Shown piece after piece: positions 40,432 to 50,139 of a stretch of 64,000 bases of DNA; position 1 is the first letter of the stretch, and each line of letters begins with the position of its first letter. The notes under the pieces were generated by a model, which did not search any database, was not told the origin of the DNA, and saw nothing but the letters and a program-made list of their open reading frames with translations. The position numbers and the translations under genes were made by a program. The stretch spans positions 496,001 through 560,000 of the forward strand of contig CAWGTU010000003.1 of assembly GCA_963825635.1 (NCBI GenBank), written 5' to 3'. The DNA comes from JAOUEA01 sp963825635 (GTDB lineage: Bacteria > Actinomycetota > UBA4738 > HRBIN12).

Positions 40432-41959
40432 CGTTCACGAGGATCGTGTGCCAGCCGGTCGCGCCGTCGGGGAAGGGCTCCGTCCGCGCCTCGGGCTGGG
40501 TGACGCCCTCGGCGTCGGTCGCGCGGACCTGCAGGCGTCTCGGGCCCGGCTGCAGGTCGGTGACCAGCTTCCATTGTCGCCAGGTGTCGATCGTGTCCTC
40601 GGCCGCGAGCTCGGCCTCGGCCCACGGGCGCTCGTCGATCCGAACCTCCACCCGCGAGATGCCCACGTGTTGCGCCCACGCGACGCCGGCGACCACGACC
40701 TCTCCGCGGCTCACGGAAGCGTCGTGCCGAGGGGTGTCGATGCGTGACTGTGTCTTGATCGGCGCCTGCTCGGCCCAGCCGCGACGGATCCAGTAGGGGT
40801 CGAAGGCCTCGAACGTCGTGAGCTCGAGATCGACGACCCACTTCGTGGCCGAGACGTACCCGTAGAGCCCGGGCACGACCATGCGCACAGGGAACCCGTG
40901 CTCGATCGGTAACGGCTCGCCGTTCATCGCGACGGCGAGCATCGCGTCGCGGCCGTCGGTGACGGCCGCAACGGGGGTGCCGGCGGTGAACCCATCGTCC
41001 GACGTCGACACGAGCTGGGTGGCGGCGGGGTCGACGCCCGCCTCGGCGAGTAGGTCCGCGAGAGGGGCTCCGATCCAGCGGGCGTTCCCGATCAGGTCGC
41101 CGCCGATCTCGTTCGAGACGCACGCGAGCGTGACGTCGCGCTCGATCAACGGGCGCGCCATCAGTTGCTCGAAGTCCAGCGTGAGCTCGCGCTCGACCAT
41201 GCCGTGCACGCGCAGGGCCCACTCCTCGGCGGTCACCGTGGGCACGATCAGGGCCGTGTCGATGCGGTAGAAGTCGGCGTTCGGTGTGATGAACGGGGTC
41301 AACCCCTCGACGCCGAGGTCCGCCCCACTCGGCACGGGCGGGGCCGTCGCGACCCCGGTGGGCACGGCGACCCGGGCGCGGGACGCGACGGCCTCGGAGC
41401 GTCGCGAGAGGAACTGCCCGGTGACCCCCGCCACGGCCGCGGCGCCGAACGCGACGGCGGTCCCTACCAGGAAGCGGCGCCTCGAGACAGGATCCGGGCC
41501 CGGGCCCGGCGCTCCCTCTGCCGGCTCCGCCGCACCGAGGAGCCGGCGCCGGAGCAGCATCAGCGTGATCGCGCCGGACAGGGCACCCGCCACCGCGGAG
41601 AGCGCATCGATCGGCTCCGCGCTCGGGCGCGTGAGGGCAGCTATCGCTCCGATCGCGGCGAGGAGCAGGAGGCTCGCGTAGCCCACCCGCGGTCGTCGCA
41701 GCGACGCGGTGCCCACGGCGATCGCGAGCGCGCCCACGACCCCCGCCACCACGAGGACGAGCACGAGCTTGTCGGCCGTGCCGAACGTGTCGATCGCCAG
41801 GTCCTTCAGCCACCGCGGCACGAGGTCGATCGAGGCCGAGCCGACGGCGAGGATCGGCGACGCTTCGGCTCGCCCGATGAGCCCGGCCACGAGGTGCGCC
41901 GACCCGAGAGCGGTCGCGGCGGAGGCCAGGCCCAGCCACGCGCCCACACGGTTCCTCAT
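40424..41959 (-). CDS. Membrane-anchored sulfite-oxidase-like molybdoenzyme
   Basis: A 511-residue protein. The first 150 residues hold four hydrophobic segments. A twin-arginine-like SRRRFLVGTAVAFGAAAVAG segment precedes the catalytic part. From about 230 on comes an oxidoreductase molybdopterin-binding domain with the molybdenum Cys in VTLACVSNEIGG. A C-terminal immunoglobulin-like Mo-co dimerisation domain follows (VVVAGVAWAQHVGISRVEVR). The family oxidises sulfite or reduces oxidised methionine or other S/N-oxides; the substrate is not clear. No heme or partner gene is adjacent. ATG 41959 is chosen from the N-terminal helix pattern and a GGAGG about 15 bases upstream. Confidence 0.85.
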   Translation of the reverse strand: MRNRVGAWLGLASAATALGSAHLVAGLIGRAEASPILAVGSASIDLVPRWLKDLAIDTFGTADKLVLVLVVAGVVGALAIAVGTASLRRPRVGYASLLLLAAIGAIAALTRPSAEPIDALSAVAGALSGAITLMLLRRRLLGAAEPAEGAPGPGPDPVSRRRFLVGTAVAFGAAAVAGVTGQFLSRRSEAVASRARVAVPTGVATAPPVPSGADLGVEGLTPFITPNADFYRIDTALIVPTVTAEEWALRVHGMVERELTLDFEQLMARPLIERDVTLACVSNEIGGDLIGNARWIGAPLADLLAEAGVDPAATQLVSTSDDGFTAGTPVAAVTDGRDAMLAVAMNGEPLPIEHGFPVRMVVPGLYGYVSATKWVVDLELTTFEAFDPYWIRRGWAEQAPIKTQSRIDTPRHDASVSRGEVVVAGVAWAQHVGISRVEVRIDERPWAEAELAAEDTIDTWRQWKLVTDLQPGPRRLQVRATDAEGVTQPEARTEPFPDGATGWHTILVNVT

Positions 41960-42071
41960 GTTCGAAGGTTCGCACCTCCGGACCGACCAGAGGGGCGACC
42001 GCCGAGAACCGTAAGGGTTCGGTGAGGAACGGCCCTCTGTGTCGGCCTGGCGATCGACCGACGGAGTCGTC

Positions 42072-43292
42072 TCAGTCGAGTCGCGCGTAGTACGTCTGTC
42101 GGATGCCGTGAACCTTGCGGAACTCGCCACCGATGTGGATCGACGATCCGTCGAGCGCGATCCCCCACACGCCGTTGTAGTTGCCCGTCACCGACGGGTT
42201 CCACCCCAGCAGGACGCCGCTCAGCGAGTACGCGGCGAGCCGGTTCCGCGTCTGACACTCGTTGTTCGGATCCAGCGTGCCGGGTCTCCCGGACTTGAAT
42301 CCGCATCCGTCGCCCGTCGCGTCGGCGATCTCGACGAAGTGACCACCCACGAGCAGGTCCCCCCCGCTCACCCTGACCACCTGCGCCGACCCCGACGTAT
42401 CTCTCTTCCAGGCCTGAGCGCCGCTGGGCGCATACCGAGCGACGTAGTCGGAGCCTCCCGCCCCCAGGTAGATATTCGTCCCGTCGGTGGTGACCGAGAT
42501 GCCGGTCGCGGTGACGCCGGCACCGGCGGGCGTGAAGCCCGGGTCGTGGGCGCCGGTCGTGGGGTTGAAGCGGACGAGCGTCTTCACCCCGCGGGTCGTT
42601 CCCCCCTGGGTGAGGGAGTCGCATTGGCAGGCCGAGTAGAGCCAACCGCCGAGCAGCAGGAACTCGCGATGTTGCGGCGGCGTGTTGTGGCCCCGCAGCG
42701 ACGGGTTCGTCGCCACCGTCGAGGTCGCGAAACTGCCCTTCTTGGCGCCGCTGCCGGCGTCGACCGCCAGCAGCTTCTTGCGGCCGACGTACACGGTGGA
42801 GCCGGAGACCTCGACCGCGGTCGAGTTGGGGATGCCCTGGGGTCGGAACGACGAGATCAATGCTCCGGTCGTGCCGTTGAACGCCAACAGGTTCTTGTAG
42901 GTCGTGCCGCCCGAGGAGAGCGAGAACTTGCCTGCCGCGTACACCGTCGTACCGCTGACCGCGAGCTTCCAGACCTGGGAACCCGACCCCCCGAGCTTGA
43001 GCGGCGTGATGCCCACCGGGGCGCCGGTCGAGCGGCCGAGGACAGCGAGGTTGGTCACGTCCTGGACCTTCGCGCCGCCGCCGTTCTGGACCTGGGTGAA
43101 CACGCCGCCCATCCACACCCGGTCGCCAACCACGACGACGGATCGGACCCGTCCGTTCACCTGATGGGTGTCGGCCGGCACTTCCGACGGCACAGCGGCA
43201 CGTGCGACCCCCGAAAGCCCCGCGACGATGACGAGACAGAGAGCGGCGACGATCGAACGTCGCACCGTGGTGAGTGGGGGATGTTCAGCCAC
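42072..43292 (-). CDS. Secreted beta-propeller protein (delta-60-repeat type), first of a divergent pair
   Basis: A roughly 406-residue exported protein. A signal peptide (VRRSIVAALCLVIVAGLSGV) is followed by repeats of the type VWMGGVFTQV, VYAAGKFSL, VYVGRKKLL, IYLGAGGSD, LLVGGHFVEI and IHIGGEFRKV, each close to N-T-T-G-A-like turns. This is the delta-60/YVGGxF repeat pattern of surface propellers. Four Cys suggest disulfides. The start is uncertain: GTG 43292 or GTG 43265. It lies head to head with a similar gene at 43500, 207 bp apart. Function unknown; a surface or adhesion role is inference. Confidence 0.7.
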   Translation of the reverse strand: MAEHPPLTTVRRSIVAALCLVIVAGLSGVARAAVPSEVPADTHQVNGRVRSVVVVGDRVWMGGVFTQVQNGGGAKVQDVTNLAVLGRSTGAPVGITPLKLGGSGSQVWKLAVSGTTVYAAGKFSLSSGGTTYKNLLAFNGTTGALISSFRPQGIPNSTAVEVSGSTVYVGRKKLLAVDAGSGAKKGSFATSTVATNPSLRGHNTPPQHREFLLLGGWLYSACQCDSLTQGGTTRGVKTLVRFNPTTGAHDPGFTPAGAGVTATGISVTTDGTNIYLGAGGSDYVARYAPSGAQAWKRDTSGSAQVVRVSGGDLLVGGHFVEIADATGDGCGFKSGRPGTLDPNNECQTRNRLAAYSLSGVLLGWNPSVTGNYNGVWGIALDGSSIHIGGEFRKVHGIRQTYYARLD

Positions 43293-43499
43293 ACACTTGT
43301 CATATCCCTTCGACCCCCTTTCAGGCAAGAGGCTGAGCCCGGATTCCTGGGGCCGGAAGTTCGCCTAGGCCGATCGCCTCCCGAAGAAGTCCTTCCGGCC
43401 GACGAGCGCTCCGCTCGGGCGATGCTAGCCTGGGTCAAACGCGGGACAGAGTGAGCCCCCCAGCCCTCCTCGCCGCGTCGGCACGAAAGGGTTCGATAC

Positions 43500-45260
43500 A
43501 TGCGTAGAAGGTTCTCGTCCGTCCTCGTCCTGACGATCGTCACGCTGGTCATGAGCACGCTGCCCGCAACGGCACTGACCACCACACCCGACGCGACCCC
43601 GTGGATGGCCAACGGCTTCATCAAAGCGAGCGCCCAGTACGGCAACGTGCTGTTCGTCGGCGGCAGCTTCCAGAAGATCGGCGCCTCGGTCTCGCCTGGG
43701 CCCAACCTCCCGCCCGCCGTCGACGGCTACACCGGCCTGGCGGCGATCGACATGACGACGGGCCAGGCGATCTCGAACTTCAAGCCGCAGCTCACCGCGA
43801 ACTCGAACCAGGAGCTCAAGGTGCTCGCGCTCGCCGTCGTGGGCAACCGCCTGTACGTCGGCGGACAGTTCTCGACGGTCGACGGCGAATCGCACTACAA
43901 CCTCGCGGCGATCGACATCAACCCGACGACGATCCGCGGCACGGTCGTCAGCAGCTTTGACCCCGTCGTGGGCATCCCCGGCAAGGCGAACGAGCACAAC
44001 TTCGACGTGAAGACGATCCTGCCGGCCTCCGACGGGATCTACATCGGCGGCGGGTTCAGCAAGGTGGACGGCAAGGGGAGGCCGAAGACCGCCAAGCTCG
44101 ACTGGAACGGCAACGTCGTCAACGCGTACAGGACCGCAGGCGTGAACGGCTCGGTGAACGACTTGGTGTGGTCGGCCGATGGACAGTCGATCTTCCTCGC
44201 CGGTCACTTCACGCAGCTGGGCGTAGGGAACTCACGCGTGGCGATGGGGCGCATCGACCCGACCACCGGGGCAACCCTTCCGTGGACGGTGCCGCTGTCG
44301 CAGATCCCCGGGGCGACGAGCTCGGGACAGATCTGCTACGAGCTCATCGCCACGTCGACACGCCTCTACGCAGCCTGTGGCAAGACCCCGAACTTCACCG
44401 GGGCGTTCCGGGTCGACAACGGCGACGAGGGCACCCGCACCTGGCAGTACAGCACCGGCGGGAACGTCCAGACGCTCGCCATGGTTCCCGGCACCGACGA
44501 TCTGGTGATCGGCGGGCACTTCGGCATCAACAGCAGCAACAGCACGTTCGGGTACAACGGTCGCATGCGGTGCGGGCCGAGCACGGGCCCGGCAACGTGG
44601 ATCCGCGCGATCGCCATCATCCGCAACGTGGCCACGACGACGAACTTCGTCTCCCCGCTCACCAGCGGATCGAGCTCACCGACGGAACCCTGGGTGGACT
44701 GCAGCTGGCTGCCGAACATCGACGGTGAGGATCAGCCGTGGCCCACGCAGACGAGGAACAAGTCGGGCGTGAACCGCTACGGGGGCATGTGGGAGCTCCA
44801 GGTCACGGGCGACCACCTCTGGGCGCTCGGCGAGTTCCGTTACGTGAACAACCAGGTGCGTCGGGCGATCGCCCGGTTCTCTTGGACCGGTGACCCAACG
44901 CCCCCGCCGGACCCGGTGCAGCCCGTGCTCGCCGAGCTCGCGACGACATCGCCACTGATCGTGCAGCCCGATCGTTCGACGAGCTTCACGATCCGCTGCC
45001 CCGGCCAGGCCGATCCCTGCAACGGCACGGCCAAGCTCGTTGCGGGCGGCAGCAAACAGCTCTCACCGCAGACGTTCTCGCTCACCCCTCTCGGCGAGCA
45101 GACCTATGAGGTGACGATCAACGACGCGGCGTGGAACAAGATGGTCGCGAAGGCCAACGGCACGATCGGCGGCTCGGTGAAGCTGACGGCCGAGGGCTCC
45201 CCCGGCACGACGCGGTTGTCCACGTCGATCTCGATCCAGCTCAAGCTCTCGACCGCCTGA
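43500..45260 (+). CDS. Secreted beta-propeller protein with C-terminal Ig-like domain, second of the pair
   Basis: A 586-residue exported protein with a signal peptide (about residues 5-26, ending PATA). Propeller repeats follow: LFVGGSFQKIG, LYVGGQFSTVDG, IYIGGGFSKVDG, IFLAGHFTQLG, LVIGGHFGIN and LWALGEFRYVN. After a proline-rich hinge (PTPPPDPVQP) comes a beta domain of about 110 residues with one CPGQADPC disulfide loop. It resembles the divergent 42072 gene in repeat type but is longer. A strong hairpin lies 12 bases after its stop. Surface or matrix protein by inference; no catalytic motif seen. Confidence 0.78.
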   Translation: MRRRFSSVLVLTIVTLVMSTLPATALTTTPDATPWMANGFIKASAQYGNVLFVGGSFQKIGASVSPGPNLPPAVDGYTGLAAIDMTTGQAISNFKPQLTANSNQELKVLALAVVGNRLYVGGQFSTVDGESHYNLAAIDINPTTIRGTVVSSFDPVVGIPGKANEHNFDVKTILPASDGIYIGGGFSKVDGKGRPKTAKLDWNGNVVNAYRTAGVNGSVNDLVWSADGQSIFLAGHFTQLGVGNSRVAMGRIDPTTGATLPWTVPLSQIPGATSSGQICYELIATSTRLYAACGKTPNFTGAFRVDNGDEGTRTWQYSTGGNVQTLAMVPGTDDLVIGGHFGINSSNSTFGYNGRMRCGPSTGPATWIRAIAIIRNVATTTNFVSPLTSGSSSPTEPWVDCSWLPNIDGEDQPWPTQTRNKSGVNRYGGMWELQVTGDHLWALGEFRYVNNQVRRAIARFSWTGDPTPPPDPVQPVLAELATTSPLIVQPDRSTSFTIRCPGQADPCNGTAKLVAGGSKQLSPQTFSLTPLGEQTYEVTINDAAWNKMVAKANGTIGGSVKLTAEGSPGTTRLSTSISIQLKLSTA

Positions 45261-45272
45261 ACGCGGCCGGTT

Positions 45273-45297
45273 GACCCGGGCCTGCTCGGCCCGGGTC
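45273..45297 (+). terminator. Hairpin terminator after the second propeller gene
   Basis: GACCCGGGCC and GGCCCGGGTC form a perfect 10-bp stem with a TGCTC loop, 12 bases after the stop at 45260. No T-run follows. Confidence 0.75.
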
Positions 45298-45400
45298 TCC
45301 AGCTCGCGGCCGGGCGTGTTCGACAGGCCCTGGCCTGGCTGTGATGCTTGCCGGGAGCGGCCCGCACAGAGGCGGGGCCAGACGACGGGAGGCCACGACG

Positions 45401-46165
45401 ATGTTCGACGGTAGTGCCGGCTCGCTGATCGGTGGCTTCGTCGCGCTCGGCCTGCTGATGGCGATCGTTGGGGTCATCACGGGAAGACGGCTTCCGGATG
45501 AGACCTCGCTGCGACCTCGCGCGATCTATCTCTCGGTCGCGATGCTGCCCGTGCTCGTGATCGGCGTGCTCGCGGCGACGGCGTTCATCGAGGCAGCCGT
45601 GCGGTTGATCCTCGGGCCCGAGTCGGGCAAGGACCAACTGCTCGGTGGGCTCGGTGGGCTCGGTGGCGGCGGCGTGGGGGGGACCGACATGGGCGGGCTC
45701 GGCGGTCTGCTCACCGGCATGGGCGACTTCGGGCTCAGCGCGACCGACGCGGCGATCCGCACGCTCGTGGCGTCGGGCATCACCGCCGTCGTGGCCTTCG
45801 CCCTGTACCGCTTGCATCAGGATTGGCGGCGTCCGTTGGTCGACGACGCCGGGTTCGCGTCGTCCCCGGCAGCCCGCGTGCTCCAGGCGTTCGCCTACAC
45901 GGTCGTGCTGCTCTTCGTCGTCCTGTTCGCCGTCAGCGCGGTGAAGGCCGGATACGGCGTCTTCCGGGTCGTGGCGCCCGACACGAGCGCGATCATCTCG
46001 TTCAGCGAGAGCGCCGAGCGCGAGCGCGGCATCGCCGACATCGTCTCGGGGCTCGCTCTCGCGGGCGCCTCGTGGTGGCTCTTCCAGATGCACTGGAAGC
46101 TGGCCGCGACATGGCGCGGTGAGATCTCGTCGGCTCCGGCCGTCCCCGAGCCGCCGACCACGTAG
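45401..46165 (+). CDS. Four-helix membrane protein of unknown function
   Basis: A 254-residue protein with hydrophobic segments at about residues 8-27, 43-66, 118-138 and 158-185, plus a weaker one near 215. A Gly-rich loop (LLGGLGGLGGGGVGG) lies between the second and third. The alternation of helices and the charged RLHQDW segment recall DUF5671-type proteins, but I cannot assign it firmly. ATG 45401 has a GGGAGG site 8 bases away. It runs tail to tail with the SDR gene, 22 bases apart. Confidence 0.65.
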   Translation: MFDGSAGSLIGGFVALGLLMAIVGVITGRRLPDETSLRPRAIYLSVAMLPVLVIGVLAATAFIEAAVRLILGPESGKDQLLGGLGGLGGGGVGGTDMGGLGGLLTGMGDFGLSATDAAIRTLVASGITAVVAFALYRLHQDWRRPLVDDAGFASSPAARVLQAFAYTVVLLFVVLFAVSAVKAGYGVFRVVAPDTSAIISFSESAERERGIADIVSGLALAGASWWLFQMHWKLAATWRGEISSAPAVPEPPTT

Positions 46166-46187
46166 CGGATCGGCTCCGCTCAGGCGC

Positions 46188-46991
46188 TCAACCCTCGATC
46201 CGGCGCTGCGAACGACCGGCGATCCGGGCGGCGGCCGTGCGGGGCAGGAAGCGCGAGCCGAACGCGAACGCCCGGCTCGGTCCCCCGGTGACGAGGTAGG
46301 GCCTCCCTGCCTTCATCGCCTCGTAGCCGGTTTCCGCGACCTCGCGGGCGCTCGGCAGCTTCCGGTCGCGGATCAGGGCCGACTCGCCCATGTCGGCACG
46401 CGTCTGGAAGCCGGTCGCGGTCGGGCCTGGACACAGGCACGTGACCGTGACGCCGGTACCCCGCAGCTCCTCGGCCATCGCCAGCGAGAGCGAGAGCACG
46501 TATGCCTTCGTGGCGGCGTACGCGGCGGTCATCGGCGCCGGCGCGAACGACCCGACGGATCCGAGGTTCAGCACACGGCCACGACCCCGATCGACCATGC
46601 CGGGCACGACCAGGCGGCTCAGCTCGGTGAGCGCGACGACGTTGACCCGCAGCATCTCGGATTGCGTCGCCGCGTCATCGCACCAGAACTTCCCGTACGT
46701 CGAGAATCCCGCGTTGTTGACCAAGGCGTCGACCACGACCCCGCGCTGATCGAGCGAGGCGACCAGCTCGGCGCCCGCGCCCGGCCTCGACAGGTCCTTG
46801 GGGATCACCGTGACCTCGACGCGGTCACGCTCCTCGACCTCCTGGGCGACGATCTCCATCGCGGCGCCACTGCGTGCCACCATGACGACGTCCCAGTCGT
46901 CGGCGCCGAAGAGGCGGGTGAACTCGACGCCGAAGCCACTCGAGGCGCCGGTGACCAGCGCCGTGCGCCGCGTTGCGGAGGTGTCGCTCAT
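46188..46991 (-). CDS. Short-chain dehydrogenase/reductase
   Basis: A 267-residue classical SDR. TALVTGASSGFGVEF is the NAD(P) motif, ALVNNAGFSTYG the NNAG motif, LNLGSVGSFAP holds the catalytic Ser, and AAYAATKAYVLS the Y-x3-K pair. VTVTCLCPGPTATGF completes the set. It reduces or oxidises an unknown alcohol/ketone. The C-terminal extension is basic (RFLPRTAAARIAGRSQRRIEG). Its ATG overlaps the glnE stop by 4 bases, so it is co-translated with glnE; a metabolic link is not obvious. Confidence 0.88.
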   Translation of the reverse strand: MSDTSATRRTALVTGASSGFGVEFTRLFGADDWDVVMVARSGAAMEIVAQEVEERDRVEVTVIPKDLSRPGAGAELVASLDQRGVVVDALVNNAGFSTYGKFWCDDAATQSEMLRVNVVALTELSRLVVPGMVDRGRGRVLNLGSVGSFAPAPMTAAYAATKAYVLSLSLAMAEELRGTGVTVTCLCPGPTATGFQTRADMGESALIRDRKLPSAREVAETGYEAMKAGRPYLVTGGPSRAFAFGSRFLPRTAAARIAGRSQRRIEG

Positions 46992-49657
46992 GCGATCTCC
47001 TCGGAGAAGACGCGCTCCATCGCGCGGCGCGCGCGGCGGGTCACGCGCAGGTAGTCGTCGATGAAGCTCTGGCGAGGGTACTCCTCGTAGCCGAGGCGAC
47101 GCGCGAGCGCCGTCTGCTCGGCGGGGTCCGGTGGCACCGCCTCGGCATGCAGACGCCGATCCATCTCGAGCGCGTTCTTCACGTCGGTGCAGAAGACGAA
47201 CGCCTCCCCGAGATCGCGGGCAACCGACCCGCTCATCAGCTTCGCCGCGGCGAGCCGGTCGATCGCCTCCAGCGTGCGCCGCGAGCGGATCTCGGGGTGC
47301 GAGCCTCCGTGTCGCATCAGCGAGAGCTCCACCGCGAACTGCACGTCGGCGAGCGAGCCGATCCCGAGCTTGAAATGGAACTTCGCCGCCTCGGGCGGCT
47401 TCACGCGCTCACGCTCGATCCGATCCCGCATGCGGCGGATGTCGGCGACACGGTCGATCGTGATGCCGTCGGGGGGGAAGGCGGCATCGGCGGCGTTCAG
47501 CTCGAAACGACGTCCGAGCTCGGGATCACCGGCGACCGCTCGAGCACGGAGCAGCGCCTGGAACTCCCAGGTCTCGGCGTAGCGCTGCCAGTACTCGAGA
47601 TAGCCGGCGATCGACCGCGCGAGCGGACCGTTGCGCCCCTCCGGGCGAAGGTCGGCGTCGGGCTCCCATCCTGCCTCACGGACGAGACGCAGGACGCGTT
47701 CGGCGAGCCGGCCGGCGGATCGCTGCGCCTCGGAGCCCTCGCCGTCGTACACGAACATCATGTCGAGGTCGCTGGCGACGTTCAGCTCGCGGGCGCCGAG
47801 CTTGCCCATGCCGATCACGGCGAACGGCACGCCGGCAGGGGGCTCGGCCGCGTCGAGCGCCTCGCGGATCACACGCACGGCGACAGCGCTCAGCGCCTCG
47901 CCGGTCTCGCGCGGGGTGAGCTCGCGCGCGGCCGTGCGCGCGACGGCGTCGACGAGGTCGCCGAGCGCATCCGTTTCGCCCCCCAACAGCGTGTCGGAGA
48001 GACCCCGGATGCGCGACGGATCGGCGACGAGCAAGTCTGTCGCGAACGAGCTGGCGCCGGCGACGTGCGCGAGTCGGCGGGCGGCGACGGGGTCGGTCGC
48101 GAGGAGGTCGGCCACGGCACGCCCGTCGCCGACAGCCTCGGCGATGCGTTCGAGTCGTACGAGGGCCGCATCGGGTGTCGGCGAGAGCGCGAGGGCAGGC
48201 GCCATCACCGGGAACAGGTGGGCCAGCACCTTCCCGATGCGCCTCGTCGGATCGACGAGGCGCCCCAACACGTCGTAGGAGCGAGCGGGCTCGGCGAAGC
48301 CGAGCCCGCCCAACAGCTCCTCGGTGGCCGGTCGGTCGGTGCCGTGGCCCGGATGCAGCTGTGCGGGGCCGGCGAAAGATTCCAGGAGCGGCCGGTAGAA
48401 GAGGCGCTCGTGGATCGAGCGAACGAGGCCGGTCGTCCGTTCGTACTCGGCGGCGAGGACGTCGGCGTCGGAGAGATCGAGCGATCGAGCGATCGTGGTG
48501 CGCGCGCGCCGGTCCGTCGGCAGGTCGTGGGTCTGCAGGTCCCGCACGATCTGCAGCCGGTGCTCCACCCGCCGCAGGAACCGGTAGGCGTCGGCCAGGG
48601 CCTCGGCGTCCGCATCGGCCACGTAGCCCTCGATCGCGAGGGCGCCGAGCGCGGCGAGCGTGTTCGGGGTGCGTAGCCGGGCGTCGCGGCGCCCGTGCAC
48701 GATCTGCAGCAGCTGCACCGCGAACTCGACGTCGCGGATGCCTCCCCGCCCCCGCTTGACCTCGACGAACTCCTTGCCTCGTTGGCGGATGTACTCCTCG
48801 AGGCGCACCTTCGTGCGCCGCACGTCCTCGATCGCGGCCGGTGCCAGCTCGGGCGGGTACACGAACGGCGTGATGCCGTCGACGAACCTCCGTCCGAGCT
48901 CCTGATCGCCCGCGATCCGCCGCGCCTTGATCATCGCCTGTCGTTCCCATGTGGCGGACTCCCGGTCGTAATAGGCGAGGGTCGCCTCGAGCGAGCGGCT
49001 GAGGGCGCCGGCTCGCCCCCCCGGTCGCAGGGCGACGTCGACGCGTAGAGCGAGACCCTCGGCGGTCGGCTCGGCGAGCATCGAGGTGACGAGGCCGACC
49101 GCCCTCTCCGCGGTCGCCTGCGAAACGGGGCCTGGGTCGCGATGCAGGAACAACAGGTCGACGTCGCTCGCGTAGTTCAGCTCGGACCCGCCGAGCTTGC
49201 CGAGCGCGATCACCGCGAGGTCGCCGGTGTCGGGCACGAGTTCGATCGAGTCGGCGATGCACGCGTCGGCGATCGCGCTGATCTCGACCACCACGTCGTC
49301 GAACGTCGCGCCAGCGAGGTCGCGCGCCGCCACGCGCATCATCGCGCGGCGTCGGAAACGCCGCAGGCCCCCGACGGGGCCGAGACGGCCGACGTCCCCC
49401 CCGAGCTCGGCCCGAAGGGCGCCGGCATCACGAGCCGAGACGTCGGCCAGCTCGTGGACCTCACCCGGGTTCGCCACGAGGAAGTCGGCGGCGGCGCTCG
49501 AGAAACCGAGCAGGCGGGCCGCGTTCTCGGCGACCTCCGGGCGTGCGAGGGCCCCGCGCGCCGTCGGATCGTCACCGACCCGGGAGAAGGCGACCCGTGC
49601 GAGCTCGGGGTTCGGCGCCGCTGCGAACGTGCGGCCGAGCATCTCGGGTGTCAGCAC
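46988..49657 (-). CDS. glnE: Glutamine synthetase adenylyltransferase/adenylyl-removing enzyme
   Basis: An 889-residue bifunctional enzyme with two nucleotidyltransferase domains. The first has KLGGSELNYASDVDLLFLHRD, the second KLGARELNVASDLDMMFVYDG. One attaches AMP to a Tyr of glutamine synthetase, the other removes it by phosphorolysis. The intervening helical domain (LRRVEHRLQIVRDLQTHDLP) is present and length is normal. Targets in this window are the glnA products at 22318 and possibly 50140. The GTG start at 49657 is inferred from the N-terminal pattern. It lies in the actinobacterial context glnE-glnA2, here separated by ridA. Confidence 0.95.
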   Translation of the reverse strand: MLTPEMLGRTFAAAPNPELARVAFSRVGDDPTARGALARPEVAENAARLLGFSSAAADFLVANPGEVHELADVSARDAGALRAELGGDVGRLGPVGGLRRFRRRAMMRVAARDLAGATFDDVVVEISAIADACIADSIELVPDTGDLAVIALGKLGGSELNYASDVDLLFLHRDPGPVSQATAERAVGLVTSMLAEPTAEGLALRVDVALRPGGRAGALSRSLEATLAYYDRESATWERQAMIKARRIAGDQELGRRFVDGITPFVYPPELAPAAIEDVRRTKVRLEEYIRQRGKEFVEVKRGRGGIRDVEFAVQLLQIVHGRRDARLRTPNTLAALGALAIEGYVADADAEALADAYRFLRRVEHRLQIVRDLQTHDLPTDRRARTTIARSLDLSDADVLAAEYERTTGLVRSIHERLFYRPLLESFAGPAQLHPGHGTDRPATEELLGGLGFAEPARSYDVLGRLVDPTRRIGKVLAHLFPVMAPALALSPTPDAALVRLERIAEAVGDGRAVADLLATDPVAARRLAHVAGASSFATDLLVADPSRIRGLSDTLLGGETDALGDLVDAVARTAARELTPRETGEALSAVAVRVIREALDAAEPPAGVPFAVIGMGKLGARELNVASDLDMMFVYDGEGSEAQRSAGRLAERVLRLVREAGWEPDADLRPEGRNGPLARSIAGYLEYWQRYAETWEFQALLRARAVAGDPELGRRFELNAADAAFPPDGITIDRVADIRRMRDRIERERVKPPEAAKFHFKLGIGSLADVQFAVELSLMRHGGSHPEIRSRRTLEAIDRLAAAKLMSGSVARDLGEAFVFCTDVKNALEMDRRLHAEAVPPDPAEQTALARRLGYEEYPRQSFIDDYLRVTRRARRAMERVFSEEIA

Positions 49658-49684
49658 CCCGGCATCATCGCAGGGAGGCCCGGC

Positions 49685-50077
49685 TCACCCCTCGAGGACG
49701 GCGGCCGCCTCGATCTCGACCCTCCACGCCGGGTCGAGGAACCCGGTCACGACCACCATCGTGCTCGCCGGACGCACCTGCCCGAAGACCTCGCCGTGCG
49801 CTCGCCCGACCTCGCGCCAGTCGTCGGCGTCGACCAGGAACGTGCGGGTGCGCACGACGTGCTCGGGCCCTGCACCGGCCTCCTGCAGCGCCCCGACGAT
49901 GATCTCGAGACACCGCCGGGCCTGCCCGTAGGCATCGTCGGCGAGGGCCTCGCCGTCCCCCGGGATCGGCGCAGTGCCCGAGACGTGCACGTGTCGCCCG
50001 GCCACGATCGCCCGGGAGAACCCGATCTCGGGCTCGTACGGCGACCCCGACGAGATCCGCTGCCGCTCCGCTGCCAT
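49685..50077 (-). CDS. RidA/YjgF family protein
   Basis: A 130-residue RidA-fold protein. SSGSPYEPEIGFSRAIVAG, HVHVSGTAPIPGDG and the C-terminal TMVVVTGFLDPAWRVEIEAA match the family. RidA proteins hydrolyse reactive enamine/imine intermediates; the Arg of the catalytic type (usually in an IPxR-like or VRTRTF segment) may correspond to HVVRTRTFLVD, so specificity is open. ATG 50077 is favoured by GGAGG 5 bases away. It is divergent from glnA2, sharing the GlnR-box region. Confidence 0.85.
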   Translation of the reverse strand: MAAERQRISSGSPYEPEIGFSRAIVAGRHVHVSGTAPIPGDGEALADDAYGQARRCLEIIVGALQEAGAGPEHVVRTRTFLVDADDWREVGRAHGEVFGQVRPASTMVVVTGFLDPAWRVEIEAAAVLEG

Positions 50078-50090
50078 CATGACCTCCGAG

Positions 50091-50133
50091 TTAACGACTC
50101 CGTAACCGTGGCCGTGCCCACGCAACCTACCCT
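50091..50133 (+). promoter_or_regulatory. glnA2 promoter with GlnR-type half-sites
   Basis: TTAAC (50091-50095) and GTAAC (50102-50106) are separated by 6 bases, the same 11-bp phasing as in the glnA promoter at 22225. TACCCT (50128-50133) is the -10, 6 bases before ATG 50140, so the half-sites lie just upstream of the -35, as expected for activation. The site is also 14 bases before the ridA start on the other strand. Confidence 0.7.
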
Positions 50134-50139
50134 CTCCGC

